Origin: Paraburkholderia aromaticivorans
Lineage (GTDB): Bacteria > Pseudomonadota > Gammaproteobacteria > Burkholderiales > Burkholderiaceae
Length of the DNA stretch: 64,000 bases
Assembly: GCF_002278075.1 (NCBI RefSeq)
Contig: NZ_CP022990.1
Span: 2,232,001-2,296,000 of the forward strand
Direction: 5' to 3'
In this document: positions 54,357 to 64,000 of the stretch, piece by piece
Numbering within the stretch: position 1 is the first letter of the stretch
Layout: the number at the start of each line of letters is the position of its first letter
Translations under genes and position numbers: made by a program
Notes under the pieces: model-generated
Told to the model about the DNA's origin: nothing
The model's database searches: none
The model's input: the letters and a program-made list of their open reading frames with translations, nothing else

Positions 54357-54797
54357 TCAGCGGTTGCGGTGGACCAGCACACTGCGCAGATCGGCCACAT
54401 GCTCGCCTTTCTGGTTGGTCACGCGTGTTTCGCGTACTACGAAATCGAGTGCGCCGCCTTTCTTGTCGTAGATATCGGCAATGTGGCATTCGAACAGCAG
54501 CACGTCGCCGGCATAGGCCATCCGGTGATAGGCGAACGACTGTTCACCGTGCAGGATGCGCGCGACCTGAATGCCGATCTCGTCGCGCCAGCTCTTGTCC
54601 GGCTGCTCCAGTTCGAGTGAGAACAGGAAGGTGGGCGGCAACGGCAGATTCGGGTGGCCGGCGTCGCGAGCCGCGGATTCGTCGACGTAGATCGGGTTGG
54701 TTTCGCCGGTGGCTTTGGCGAAGAACCGCAACCGGCCCGCCTCGGCCACGGTGCGAAACGCGGGAACGACTTTGCCGATGTGTTTTTTATCGATCAT
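54357..54797 (-). CDS. FAS1-like/MaoC N-terminal hot-dog protein, partner subunit
   Basis: A 146-residue hot-dog protein of the MaoC_dehydrat_N (FAS1-like dehydratase) type: FFAKATGETNPIYVDESAAR, PPTFLFSLELEQ and LHGEQSFAYHRMAYAGDVLL. These domains resemble the non-catalytic half of two-domain hydratases and hold substrate; the catalytic Asp-His pair is in the neighbouring small subunit. It precedes that gene by 10 bases, so co-translation and complex formation are expected. GGAG lies upstream of the ATG. Confidence 0.82.
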   Translation of the reverse strand: MIDKKHIGKVVPAFRTVAEAGRLRFFAKATGETNPIYVDESAARDAGHPNLPLPPTFLFSLELEQPDKSWRDEIGIQVARILHGEQSFAYHRMAYAGDVLLFECHIADIYDKKGGALDFVVRETRVTNQKGEHVADLRSVLVHRNR

Positions 54798-54824
54798 CTC
54801 GAGCGCTCCGTTGGAAGTGGCGCA

Positions 54825-56009
54825 TTACGCGGCCTTGTACACGGTCGTGACGCATGCTCCGCCGAGCCCCAGATTGTGCGCAAGCGCGACCTTCGCGCCT
54901 TCGACCTGGCGTTGCTCGGCAGTGCCGCGCAGTTGATGCGTCAGTTCGTAGCACTGCGCGAGACCGGTAGCGCCCAACGGATGCCCCTTCGACAACAGGC
55001 CGCCCGACGGGTTGACCACCCACTTGCCGCCATACGTGTTGTCGCCGTCGTTGACGAGCTTTTCCGCTTCGCCCTCTGCGCACAGACCCAGACCTTCGTA
55101 GGTCAGCAGCTCGTTCTGCGCGAAACAGTCGTGCAGTTCGATTACGTCGATGTCTTCCGGACCGACGCCGGCCTGCTCATAAGCGAGCTTCGCGCCGGCG
55201 CGCGTCATGTCGAAACCGACCACGCGGATCATGTCGCGCGAGTCGTACGTGCTGGGCAGGTCGGTGGTAAGGGACTGGCCGGCAATCAGCACGTCGGTGC
55301 GCAAGCCGCGTTGGCGGGCGAACTTCTCCGACACCACGATGGCCGCAGCCGCGCCGCAGGTCGGCGGGCACGCCATCAGACGGGTGAGCACGCCTTCCCA
55401 GATCATCGGCGACGCCAGCACTTCTTCCGGCGTCACGACGGTGCGGAACACGGCCAGCGGATTGCGGGCCGCGTGCCGGCTCGCTTTCGCGCGAATCTTC
55501 GCGAACGTTTCGAGCTTGGTGCCGTACTTCTCCATGTGAGCCCGGCCCGCACCGCTGAACTGACGAATCGCGCCCGGCAGGTCGGTGCGATCCACCAGTT
55601 CGTTGACCAGATTCAACGCACGTTCGAGCGCGGGTGCACGGTCGCTCCATTTCGACGACAGCGCGCCTGGCTGCATGAATTCGAACCCGACCGCGAGCGC
55701 GCAATCGACCGCGCCGCTTTGCACCGCCTGGCGCGCGAGGAACAAGGCCGATGAGCCCGTCGCGCAGTTGTTGTTCACGTTGATGACGGGAATGCCGGTC
55801 ATGCCGACGTGATAGAGCGCTTTCTGACCGCAGGTCGAATCGCCGTACACATAGCCGGCGTAGGCCTGCTGCACTTCCGCGTAATCGATTCCCGCGTCGG
55901 CCAGTGCTTCGCGCACAGCGCCCGCGCCCATTACGTCGTAGGGGTCGCTGGTGCCGGGCTTTTTGAACGGAATCATGCCGACACCGGCGACGAACACGTT
56001 ACGAGTCAT
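54825..56009 (-). CDS. SCPx-type thiolase (paralogue 2)
   Basis: A 394-residue thiolase closely similar along its full length to the gene at 40082. The nucleophile is in NVNNNCATGSSAL, with ELHDCFAQNE, SKGHPLGATGLAQC and GLGGACVTTVY also shared. The central part (SSKWSDRAPALERALNLVNE) differs most and probably shapes substrate choice. The start at MTRNVFVAGVG has AAGGAG upstream. In the leftward operon it stands between the dehydrogenase and the MaoC pair. It would release a shortened acyl-CoA plus acetyl- or propionyl-CoA. Confidence 0.92.
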   Translation of the reverse strand: MTRNVFVAGVGMIPFKKPGTSDPYDVMGAGAVREALADAGIDYAEVQQAYAGYVYGDSTCGQKALYHVGMTGIPVINVNNNCATGSSALFLARQAVQSGAVDCALAVGFEFMQPGALSSKWSDRAPALERALNLVNELVDRTDLPGAIRQFSGAGRAHMEKYGTKLETFAKIRAKASRHAARNPLAVFRTVVTPEEVLASPMIWEGVLTRLMACPPTCGAAAAIVVSEKFARQRGLRTDVLIAGQSLTTDLPSTYDSRDMIRVVGFDMTRAGAKLAYEQAGVGPEDIDVIELHDCFAQNELLTYEGLGLCAEGEAEKLVNDGDNTYGGKWVVNPSGGLLSKGHPLGATGLAQCYELTHQLRGTAEQRQVEGAKVALAHNLGLGGACVTTVYKAA

Positions 56010-56040
56010 ATCACTGCTCCTTGGAAATGGAATATTCGAA

Positions 56041-57180
<1,140 letters not shown>

Positions 57181-57225
57181 CACTAAATTCCTGAAAATGA
57201 ATGCGGCGTGGTTCGATAGACGGCG

Positions 57226-59106
57226 TTATCGCGCGCGGGCGATATGCGCTGCAGGTTCCGGGTGGTAGAGCTGTTCGATCAGATGGGCACGGCGTGCGCG
57301 GGTCACGGCCTGGTTCACGTAGCCTTTTTCGGCAATCTCATTGGCGTCGATCGAAGGGGGTTCGGCCATCAGCATCAAGCGTTCAATGGTCCGGCTGGCG
57401 CCGCCGCCTTTATGGCCGGCGAGACGTTCGCGCAGCGCGGCGACCACGACCGGATGCTCGACCAGCGCGGCCGCGTCGAGCTCGGCGAGTTCGGGTGCAA
57501 GGCGCCGGCAGGCGGCGACGTTCGGCCAGGCCAGCGCGGCGAGAAATTCGTGGTCGTGGCCGCAGATCACGGCATCCGAGATGAGCGGAGCGCATAGATC
57601 GAGCAAGCCCAGCCGCACCGCGCCGGTTCGCACCCAGGTTCCGTTCGTCAGCTTGAAGTCTTCGACCACCCGGCCGGCGAAGAGCAGGCCCTCGGCCGGG
57701 TCTTCCGGATTGGCGAGGCGCACGGCATCGCCGAGGCGGAAGTAACCTTCGTCGTCGAACGCGGCGGCGGTGAGCGCGGCATTGCCGATATAGCCGGCAA
57801 ACACATTCGCGCCGCGCATGCGGATTTCGTAGCGGCCGTCGCCGCCTTCGAGCGGCAGGAGCTTCACCTCGGAGCCCGGCACTGGGCCGCCGATGTTGCC
57901 GAGATCGCTCGAAGGCCAGCCGCAGTAGGTGCCCATGCCGCTCGTTTCGGTGCAGGCAAGGCCCGTGGAGAAGACGATGCGCTTGCCGATGGTATCCACC
58001 GCCACACGCTGGATGCGATGCCACACGTCCGACGGCAAGCTTGCTCCGCCGTAGCCGAAATACTGCACATTGGCGAACAGGCTGCGCGCGAGCACGGGGT
58101 CGCGCTCCAGTTCACCTGCCAGCACCGCCCATGCGGAAGGCACGCTGGTGAAAACCGTGGGCGACACTTCACGCAGGTTGCGCACGGTGCGTTCGATCAG
58201 ACCAGGGACCGGGCGGCCGTCGTCGATATAGTGAGTCGCGCCGAATTGCACGGAGCGCCCGATGTTCAGCACGCCGCCAAGGCCGTGGTGCCACGGCAGC
58301 CAGTCGAGAAACACCGGTTGCGATTCGCGCAGCCAGCCGAGATTGTCGGCGTAGTAGGCGGCGACCGCCTTGAAGTTGCGGTAAGCAAGCGGCACGCCTT
58401 TCGGCGTTCCGGTCGAGCCCGACGTGAAGAGGACGCGGACGGTGTCGTCCTTACGGATGGCCGCGTGCGCCGCGGCAACGGCGGCGACGCGCGCCGGCGT
58501 CATCTCGGCGGCCAGCAGGTCGGCCCATGCACGTTGCGAGGGTTGGACGTTGTGTGCGGCGATGACCGGCGTTGCCGCCAGTTCGTCGATTGCGAGCGCG
58601 CGTTCGAACGAGGCCGCGTCCTGCACGAACACGGCTGCGGGCGGCACCAGTTCGAGCACGCCTTTCAGGCGCGCGAAGTTTTTGCTGAGCGTGGAATAGG
58701 CTGGTGAAACCGGTGCGGCAGGAATGCCGACATACTCGGCCGCGAGCAGAAGCACCGCCTGTTCGATCGAATTGCCCGAGAGCAGGACCAGTGGACGCTG
58801 CTGGCCAAGGCCCATTTCGAGCAGGCACGCAGCGACCGTTTGCAACTGACGCCACAGGTCGCGCCAGCTGATCGTGCGCCATGCGCCGCTGCCGTCGCGT
58901 TCGCGGAACGCCGGACTATCGCCGCGGCTCTCGGCCCATTCGGGAATGAAATCGGCGAAGCTGTTGTGCGCGATGTCGGGGGGCGGGCTGGCGGAACTCA
59001 GCATCAACGTGCCGTCGGGGCGGCGTTCGACGCGCGGACGACGTTCCGGAAAGCGTACGGGACGGTAAGGGGCTGCCGTGTATTCACTAGCCATGAGCGT
59101 AGTCAT
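57226..59106 (-). CDS. Feruloyl-CoA synthetase-like acyl-CoA ligase
   Basis: A 626-residue AMP-forming ligase of the Fcs subgroup, longer than usual ligases. It opens with YRPVRFPERRPRVERRPDGT. The P-loop VLFTSGSTGTPKG is at ~225-237, followed by FLDWLPWHHGLGG, the acid motif GLACTETSG and FAGRVVEDFKLTNGTWVRTG, a block typical of Fcs. The canonical C-terminal catalytic lysine is replaced by the Fcs-type ending NEIAEKGYVNQAV, with lysine in EKGY. It would activate a cinnamate-like or arylalkanoic acid. AGGAG precedes the start; the frame is open 41 codons further without a site. First gene of the leftward operon after the regulator. Confidence 0.88.
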   Translation of the reverse strand: MTTLMASEYTAAPYRPVRFPERRPRVERRPDGTLMLSSASPPPDIAHNSFADFIPEWAESRGDSPAFRERDGSGAWRTISWRDLWRQLQTVAACLLEMGLGQQRPLVLLSGNSIEQAVLLLAAEYVGIPAAPVSPAYSTLSKNFARLKGVLELVPPAAVFVQDAASFERALAIDELAATPVIAAHNVQPSQRAWADLLAAEMTPARVAAVAAAHAAIRKDDTVRVLFTSGSTGTPKGVPLAYRNFKAVAAYYADNLGWLRESQPVFLDWLPWHHGLGGVLNIGRSVQFGATHYIDDGRPVPGLIERTVRNLREVSPTVFTSVPSAWAVLAGELERDPVLARSLFANVQYFGYGGASLPSDVWHRIQRVAVDTIGKRIVFSTGLACTETSGMGTYCGWPSSDLGNIGGPVPGSEVKLLPLEGGDGRYEIRMRGANVFAGYIGNAALTAAAFDDEGYFRLGDAVRLANPEDPAEGLLFAGRVVEDFKLTNGTWVRTGAVRLGLLDLCAPLISDAVICGHDHEFLAALAWPNVAACRRLAPELAELDAAALVEHPVVVAALRERLAGHKGGGASRTIERLMLMAEPPSIDANEIAEKGYVNQAVTRARRAHLIEQLYHPEPAAHIARAR

Positions 59107-59217
59107 TACGCTTGTCTCCTGAGCTTCAGCGCGCGACAGGGTGCGCGCCGGCGTTTGTTGTGAGAGGCGCGCCTGCCGTGAACGGCTGCGCGCGACCCCT
59201 TGACTTATAGAATAGTG

Positions 59218-59290
59218 GCTCGTGGCCACGAGCGAACCACCCGAGGTGGGTAGCGAGGCGGGATGCAGCAGAGGGGTGAGGGACTACCCG
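59218..59290 (-). promoter_or_regulatory. Palindromes and G/C tracts upstream of the leftward operon
   Basis: Three elements lie in 59107-59316. GCTCGTGGCCACGAGC (59218-59233) is a perfect 16-bp palindrome. CCACC-CGA-GGTGG (59237-59249) continues into GTAGC and is a shortened form of the dyad at 35874-35894. A G-rich segment ending in CTACCCG is at 59271-59290. They are 112-185 bases before the Fcs-like ATG, a fitting place for MalT-type activation. No exact match to the enterobacterial MalT box is present. Confidence 0.5.
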
Positions 59291-59316
59291 GAGGAACACG
59301 TAAAGAGGCAGGCGCG

Positions 59317-62151
59317 TCAGTCGGTCTCTTCACCGGCAACGGGCGTCGAGCCCAGTTCGAGATCGCGCACGCGTGCCACAGCCTCGTCACGGCTGGTCAC
59401 GCCGAGTTTGCCGTAGATGTTCTTCAGATGCCACTTGACGGTCTCTGGCGAAATGCCGAGCGTGCGGGCAATCTTCTTGTTCGGCAATGCCTGTGCAAGC
59501 AGGCCGACAACCCGTGTTTCGCGCTCGCTCAGCGTCTCGGCGGCAGTGGGCGGCGCGCTTCGGCTGGCGGGTTTGACGGCCGGCTCCGCGCCGCTAGCCG
59601 AGGTGGCCTTTCGCGCCGCTTGCAGCCGGTTCACATAGAAGGACAAAACCGGATCGTGCGCCTCGCTTTTCACCACCGTGGTAATGAGATCCAACGCGCC
59701 GGGGTCGGCGTCGAGCAAGCCGCGCACGAGCCCCAGCCGGTGGCCTCGGCGCAGCGCGGCGAGCACGGCTTCGCGCGCGGCGTCGGGCCGACCGCGCCGG
59801 GCGTCGACGATGGCGGCTTGCATCTGGAAGTGCGCAATGTGCCGTTGCCAGCCGCGCGCTTCGCAGAATGGGATCAGTGCCTGAAGACGGCTCGCGGCGC
59901 CCTCGAAATCCTCGTGGGCGATACACCAGTTGATGTGCGAGCGCTCCGCCATGGCGTGGATTTCCGCGGCAGTGCCTGCCGCCGTGGCCACCACGCGGGC
60001 CGCGATCATGTCGAGCCGGGCGAGGCCGGCTTCCGCTGCATCGAACTGACCGCTCAGCAGATGGCGATGAATCTGCTCGGCCAAGCTATGCGCGACGAGC
60101 CGTGGCAAGCCGTACTGCGTCGCGTATTCTTCGAGGCGCTCGAGATACGCGAAGGCGTCGAGGCGATGTCCCGCTTCCCAATGAACCGCCGACAGCACAG
60201 TCAGCACCCGCAATACGGAGTCGGGAATCGACACGCGTTCGAGCACGTCGACACGGTCCTCCAGGAGTTTGCGGGCCGCGTCGAATTCGTTGAATTCGTA
60301 CAGCACTTCGCCGAGCAGCGCCGCCGCGAAACACGCCGCTTCGGCGGCCGCGCTGCCGAGTTGATCGGCTTCAAACAGAACGTCGCGACTGATGCGCTCC
60401 ACCTGAATGAACCTGCCCTCCAACGCGTAGCTGAAGCCGGCGATGCAGCGGCCGTTCAGCGTGCCGGCCGGCGTGCCCACGAGCGGTGCGCCGCTCACGA
60501 GCGGTCGCGGCGCCTCGCTCTGAACGCGCCGCGCTTCATCGTATTCACCGCGGCGCATGTAGATCCACGACAGCAGATTGTTGCGGGCGCCTACGGTGAG
60601 GCTGTCGGCGTGAGCGGGGATTTGCCGCAGGTGCGGCAACACCGATATCGCCTCGTCCGTGTCGTCGCGCTGGACGGCCAGAGCGACCTGCAACAGGATC
60701 AGCCGGTAGCGCGAATTCGCATCGCTTTCGGGGATATCCAATTGCAGGCGCGCGATGGCTGCGGCGCATGCATCAAATTCACGCGCATACAGTTGCAGAT
60801 GCACCATCCACAGGCGCAGTCCGATACGCGACTGCACTTCGGCGAGCGGAAGCATGCGTATCAGCCTGACCAGCTTGCGCAGGTCGCCTTCGATCTGCAT
60901 GGTCCGGGCAACGCGTAGCACGAGATCGGCGGCCGCGGCCGGCTCGCCCGCGAGTAACGCATGGCGCACGGCGTCGTCGGGCTGGCGATGGTCGCGAAAC
61001 CAGATCCACGCCGCCAGATGCACCTCGCGCTGGTGCAGTTCGCTGCGTGCACGAAAACGCTCGAGCAGCGTCTCGCGAAAGAGCGGGTTCAGCCGATACC
61101 AGGTCTCGCTACCCGAACTCTCGATCGGCGCGATGAACAGGTTGTCGTTGTCCAGTCTGGTCAGCAACGCCCGCACTTCGGCAGGCGACTGCCTGTCGCC
61201 GATCAATGCGATGCACAGCGGCGCGCATACCCGGGTGCAGCTCGCCATCCGCACCAGCATCTCCACCTCGGGAGGCGCAAGGCGCGACAGCACTTCGCGT
61301 TCGAAATACGCGGCAAAGCCGCGCGCGTCCAGAAGTTGGGTGTTCGCAAGCGGATCTGACGGTGCGAGATCCGTTGTGCCTTGCTTCTTTCCTTTCAGAC
61401 GCATGGCGAAGAGTTGCAGTCCCGCCACCCAGCCGTCGGTCAATTCGTGCATGTGACGCGCTTCGCGCTGGCCGATTTCGCCCAACCGGGCCTTGAGGAA
61501 GGCTTCGGATTCGGCGGCCGTGAAACGCAGATCGCGCATGTCCAGTTCCAGCACGAGGCCCTGGTCGCGTGGGCGTCCCAGCGAAAGAGGCACCGTGCCG
61601 CGCGAGACGAATACCAGATGGAAGTTCGCCGGCGCGTAGTCGAGCAGCCATTGCAATGCTTCGTGATTGCGGGCGTTGGCAACGTGATGCAGGTCGTCCA
61701 GCACCAGCACCACATCGTTCGAATGCGCGGCGATACCGCGCACGAGGGCGATGACGGTGCGCTCGACCGCTTCGTCGTCCATACCGCGGCCGCCCAGCAA
61801 GGTCGCTTCGTGGCACATCGCCGGGTCGACCTGAGCGAGGCTGGCAACGAGGTAGTCGAGAAAATGCGCCAGTTCGTTATCTTCCGGCACGAGTGTCAGC
61901 CAGGCGATATCGAAACCGAGCGAAAGCAAAGCTTCGCGCCAGGCGATCAGCAGCGTCGTCTTGCCGCAACCGGCAGGTCCTTGAAGCACGACGCACCGGT
62001 TGCGCCGAGCGTCGAGTAACTGGGCTAGCAGTCGTTCGCGCGCGACGACGCGGGCGGTACTGCGCGGCGCAATCAAACGGGGATCAGCTCGGGATTCCGC
62101 GGCGCCGCCTTGGGAGCGGCGTGGGTCCACGGGAGGGGAATTCTGCGGCAT
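59317..62151 (-). CDS. MalT-type LuxR transcriptional activator 2
   Basis: A 944-residue paralogue of the regulator at 36017, similar over the whole length. Walker A is the consensus GPAGCGKT (58-65), Walker B is [10 protein letters not shown], a TPR-like sensor fills the middle, and the C-terminal LuxR HTH is [20 protein letters not shown] followed by [16 protein letters not shown]. The NTPase start [20 protein letters not shown] aligns closely with the first regulator. It precedes the Fcs-like operon on the same strand by 210 bases. It probably activates the leftward arm and perhaps the rightward one; the inducer is unknown. Confidence 0.9.
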   Translation of the reverse strand: MPQNSPPVDPRRSQGGAAESRADPRLIAPRSTARVVARERLLAQLLDARRNRCVVLQGPAGCGKTTLLIAWREALLSLGFDIAWLTLVPEDNELAHFLDYLVASLAQVDPAMCHEATLLGGRGMDDEAVERTVIALVRGIAAHSNDVVLVLDDLHHVANARNHEALQWLLDYAPANFHLVFVSRGTVPLSLGRPRDQGLVLELDMRDLRFTAAESEAFLKARLGEIGQREARHMHELTDGWVAGLQLFAMRLKGKKQGTTDLAPSDPLANTQLLDARGFAAYFEREVLSRLAPPEVEMLVRMASCTRVCAPLCIALIGDRQSPAEVRALLTRLDNDNLFIAPIESSGSETWYRLNPLFRETLLERFRARSELHQREVHLAAWIWFRDHRQPDDAVRHALLAGEPAAAADLVLRVARTMQIEGDLRKLVRLIRMLPLAEVQSRIGLRLWMVHLQLYAREFDACAAAIARLQLDIPESDANSRYRLILLQVALAVQRDDTDEAISVLPHLRQIPAHADSLTVGARNNLLSWIYMRRGEYDEARRVQSEAPRPLVSGAPLVGTPAGTLNGRCIAGFSYALEGRFIQVERISRDVLFEADQLGSAAAEAACFAAALLGEVLYEFNEFDAARKLLEDRVDVLERVSIPDSVLRVLTVLSAVHWEAGHRLDAFAYLERLEEYATQYGLPRLVAHSLAEQIHRHLLSGQFDAAEAGLARLDMIAARVVATAAGTAAEIHAMAERSHINWCIAHEDFEGAASRLQALIPFCEARGWQRHIAHFQMQAAIVDARRGRPDAAREAVLAALRRGHRLGLVRGLLDADPGALDLITTVVKSEAHDPVLSFYVNRLQAARKATSASGAEPAVKPASRSAPPTAAETLSERETRVVGLLAQALPNKKIARTLGISPETVKWHLKNIYGKLGVTSRDEAVARVRDLELGSTPVAGEETD

Positions 62152-62281
62152 CGTGACCTGCGCCTTGCGCGCCCCGGCTTCGCGCCTGGTCGGCGAGGGC
62201 CAAAGGACGAAATGATAATCGGCTCATTGTAGCGCAGCGCAGGTAGCGGTTTCGCAGCCGGCAGGACAGTGTCTTCCCCAA

Positions 62282-62911
62282 TCATCGCTGGTCCGGCGGG
62301 CGGCGTGCGCCGGCGGTCCGCCCTTGCCCTTCGCTTACCCCTTGCCCCGGTTCCCGATTGCGCCGCAACGCGAATTGCACGACCTCGCCACCCGCGCGCC
62401 ATGCGTGACAGGTGTCGACCATTGGATGAGCCGGTGCGCCGATTGCCGGGTCTGCAGCCTCGCCCCTGGCCGGGGCGGCCTTGTGCCAACCCATCAATGT
62501 CTGGATGGCGGTCGTGGCAATGGGACCGAGCAACTCGGTCAGATGCGTGCAGCCTTTCGGACCGCTCAGGCGGCTCTTGACCTCCTTCATGAAGCCCGCG
62601 CCGATGGTTACGCCCTCGAGGCCGGCATAGGCCTCGTTGATCTCCGTGCAAAAGCGGCTCGGCGCGGAGTGGGTATGAGCCTCGATACGATGGATCACAA
62701 GGTTCGAATCGATCGTGACGACGATGCGCATGTCGTGAATCGGTGAGCCGGCCGGCACGGTTTTGAAGAGCAGATTCGAGTCTTCCGCCTTCGTATCGCG
62801 GATGTGTCCTTCGATGTCGAACAGGCCGTCGCTTCGTTCGAAGCCCATGCATTCGACACGGCGTGTGTGCACGAGCCGCCGCGCTGGAGGATTCGATGGA
62901 ATGGCAGACAT
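62282..62911 (-). CDS. DUF2889 protein
   Basis: A 209-residue protein with a DUF2889 domain over most of its length: VHTRRVECMGFERSDGLFDI, EGHIRDTKAED, a HDMRIVVTIDSNLVI strand and GCTHLTELLGPIATTAIQTL. A proline/arginine-rich tail follows. No signal peptide. The family has no established function. Here it stands first in the leftward gene series, 130 bases before the second regulator. Two start codons are possible (62938 and 62911); the inner one has GAGA upstream and is used with low certainty. Confidence 0.8.
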   Translation of the reverse strand: MSAIPSNPPARRLVHTRRVECMGFERSDGLFDIEGHIRDTKAEDSNLLFKTVPAGSPIHDMRIVVTIDSNLVIHRIEAHTHSAPSRFCTEINEAYAGLEGVTIGAGFMKEVKSRLSGPKGCTHLTELLGPIATTAIQTLMGWHKAAPARGEAADPAIGAPAHPMVDTCHAWRAGGEVVQFALRRNREPGQGVSEGQGRTAGARRPPDQR

Positions 62912-63065
62912 GGATATCTCGTGGGCGGAAGCAATCATTCGATTGATGGGAGACGAATCAGACCGGGCTCTCGTCGCAACGCGGACAGCGCATGTTCCGC
63001 CGCCACGATCGCGTCGGCCCTTGAGTGATCGATATCACTGAGCCTATTTGAACGCCGGACGCCAG

Positions 63066-63164
63066 CCGCCCCCTATGTCGGGGGGGCGGCTTCGGCGCGT
63101 ATCGCTACACCTTCATCGCTCGGGGTATTCCCGTCCCCCCTCTGTTCGGGTAGGTCATCTGCCC
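63066..63164 (+). promoter_or_regulatory. Two G/C-tract dyads upstream of the porin
   Basis: Site A (63066-63089) is CCGCCCCC, 8 bases, GGGGGCGG. Site B (63130-63164) has CCCG-T-CCCCCC, then CTCTG, GGGTAGG and CT-CCC. Site B matches 38791-38825 upstream of the dehydrogenase operon at 24 of 35 ungapped positions by eye, and site A shares the same C-run/G-run arrangement. They are 129-227 bases before the porin ATG. The rest of 62912-63292 has no gene. Confidence 0.5.
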
Positions 63165-63251
63165 GGACGTGCCTGCAATATGGGCTCGCTGCGGTCGGCC
63201 GGGCTATGGCCGACCGTCGTCCCGGCGGACATCTGCATGAGTTGGCTTGCC

Positions 63252-63270
63252 CCGTGTCCGTCGGACACGG
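63252..63270 (+). promoter_or_regulatory. Tight hairpin next to the porin ribosome site
   Basis: CCGTGTCCG, one base, CGGACACGG: a perfect 9-bp inverted repeat with a one-base centre, ending 10 bases before the GAGGAG ribosome site of the porin gene. It may be an operator or an mRNA 5' structure. Confidence 0.5.
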
Positions 63271-63292
63271 TAAACACAAAGAGGAGACATGC

Positions 63293-64000
63293 ATGCGTTT
63301 TATGAGTCAGAGCATTTGCGGCGCCACATTGATTCTCGCCGCTGGAGGAGCGGCGGCCCAATCGAGCGTGACGTTGTACGGGGTAGCGGACGTGTTCGTC
63401 CAGTATCTGGATAATGGTGGAAAACATTCGTATTCCGAACGAAGCGGCGGTTCCACGGGTTCCCTGTTCGGCCTGAAGGGGACCGAAGAACTCGGTAACG
63501 GGCTGAAGGCGGTGTTCGACGTCGAAACCGGCTTCAACATCAACAACGGCGCCTTTTTTGCCGACAGTACGGCGATGTTCTACCGGCAGTCGTGGGTGGG
63601 GCTGAAGCACGACTCCTATGGCCAACTGAGCTTCGGCCGCCAGTATCAGCCGAGCTTCTGGGCCGTCTACTTCACCGATCCGTTCCGCGGTAACGAAGTC
63701 ATGTCGCCGCTCGCAGCGGCCGACCTCGCCGGCGCAACCGACCGGTCCACGCTCGCCACGCAGTACGTGTCCGGACGCACCAGCAACTCGATCTTCTACT
63801 CATCGCCCGACATGAGAGGCGTGCACGTCTACGCCATGTACGGCATGCCGACCACGGTGACGCAACCCGTGCCGGTTCGATCCGGCGCGATGGTCGACCT
63901 GGCCGCGAGCTATTCGGGCTATGGTTTTTACGCCGGTGTCGGTTACCAATATCAGCATGGGTCGCAGGAGAGCGCGCCGCTGGTGCCCACTGCCCCGACG
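63293..64000 (+). CDS. Outer-membrane porin, OmpC-type (partial, runs off the window)
   Basis: The first 236 codons of a Gram-negative trimeric porin. A signal peptide (MRFMSQSICGATLILAAGGA, cleavage after AAA) is followed by QSSVTLYGVADVFVQYLDNG, the standard first strand of Burkholderia porins, and SLFGLKGTEELGNGLKAVFD, the conserved strand 3 region. FGRQYQPSFW follows. The start has GAGGAG six bases upstream; an overlapping ATG four bases earlier is in another frame. Its promoter shares dyads with the catabolic operon at 38916, suggesting it imports that pathway's substrate. Confidence 0.9.
   Translation, partial: MRFMSQSICGATLILAAGGAAAQSSVTLYGVADVFVQYLDNGGKHSYSERSGGSTGSLFGLKGTEELGNGLKAVFDVETGFNINNGAFFADSTAMFYRQSWVGLKHDSYGQLSFGRQYQPSFWAVYFTDPFRGNEVMSPLAAADLAGATDRSTLATQYVSGRTSNSIFYSSPDMRGVHVYAMYGMPTTVTQPVPVRSGAMVDLAASYSGYGFYAGVGYQYQHGSQESAPLVPTAPT

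Noticed and set aside
59218..59290. Exact enterobacterial MalT boxes
   Set aside because: No sequence matches the GGGGA(T/G)GAGG consensus; only loosely similar G-rich stretches are present.

Overview
The window is GC-rich, densely coding DNA that reads as a Paraburkholderia/Burkholderia chromosome. Supporting this are pcaHG with divergent pcaQ, a DUF4148 protein, H-NS-type and KfrA-type DNA-binding proteins, an OmpC-type porin, a CspA with a long leader, and many LysR regulators. No rRNA, tRNA, insertion sequence, integrase or CRISPR array was seen. The species call is an inference from gene content only.

Left part (1-28 kb) is ordinary catabolic and housekeeping content. It holds the tail of an acyl-CoA ligase, a small unknown protein, cspA, a LysE exporter, a short H-NS-like protein, protocatechuate 3,4-dioxygenase (pcaH-pcaG) with pcaQ, and 4-hydroxyphenylpyruvate dioxygenase. 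Next come a GcvA-type LysR divergent from a DUF1338/HglS-type enzyme plus a YdiJ-type FAD/Fe-S dehydrogenase (2-oxoadipate to D-2-hydroxyglutarate to 2-oxoglutarate), an HTH-cupin regulator, a racemase-family protein, a KfrA-like coiled-coil protein with five 91-residue repeats, a CorA-type channel, a CHAD protein, two MFS transporters with a LysR, and a PAS protein. The oxalate operon oxlT-oxc-frc closes this part.

Middle (28.5-36 kb) is a loosely packed stretch of small lineage-restricted proteins: DUF4148, a secreted coiled-coil peptide, and a membrane protein whose C-terminus looks frameshifted. It also encodes a sorbosone-dehydrogenase-like lipoprotein, cytochrome b561, a putative 2OG-Fe(II) oxygenase-like protein and a GDSL lipoprotein.

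Right part (36-64 kb) is the most interesting region: a CoA-dependent catabolic island bracketed by two paralogous MalT-type LuxR regulators in opposite orientation. The rightward arm is regulator, LCAD-type acyl-CoA dehydrogenase, SCPx-type thiolase, 17beta-HSD4-like SDR, acyl-CoA ligase, an alpha/beta acyl-CoA dehydrogenase pair, crotonase, second ligase, alpha-methylacyl-CoA racemase, etfB and etfA. The leftward arm is a DUF2889 protein, second regulator, feruloyl-CoA-synthetase-like ligase, a second LCAD-type dehydrogenase, a second SCPx thiolase, two MaoC-type half-hydratases, an SDR, and a metallo-beta-lactamase-fold hydrolase. The arms converge on a strong terminator. Racemase, LCAD-type dehydrogenases and SCPx thiolases together suggest beta-oxidation of a 2-methyl-branched (terpenoid, steroid side chain or aryl-alkanoate) acid. 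Related G/C-rich dyads lie in front of the first regulator, both arms and the porin at the right edge, suggesting one regulon that includes uptake.
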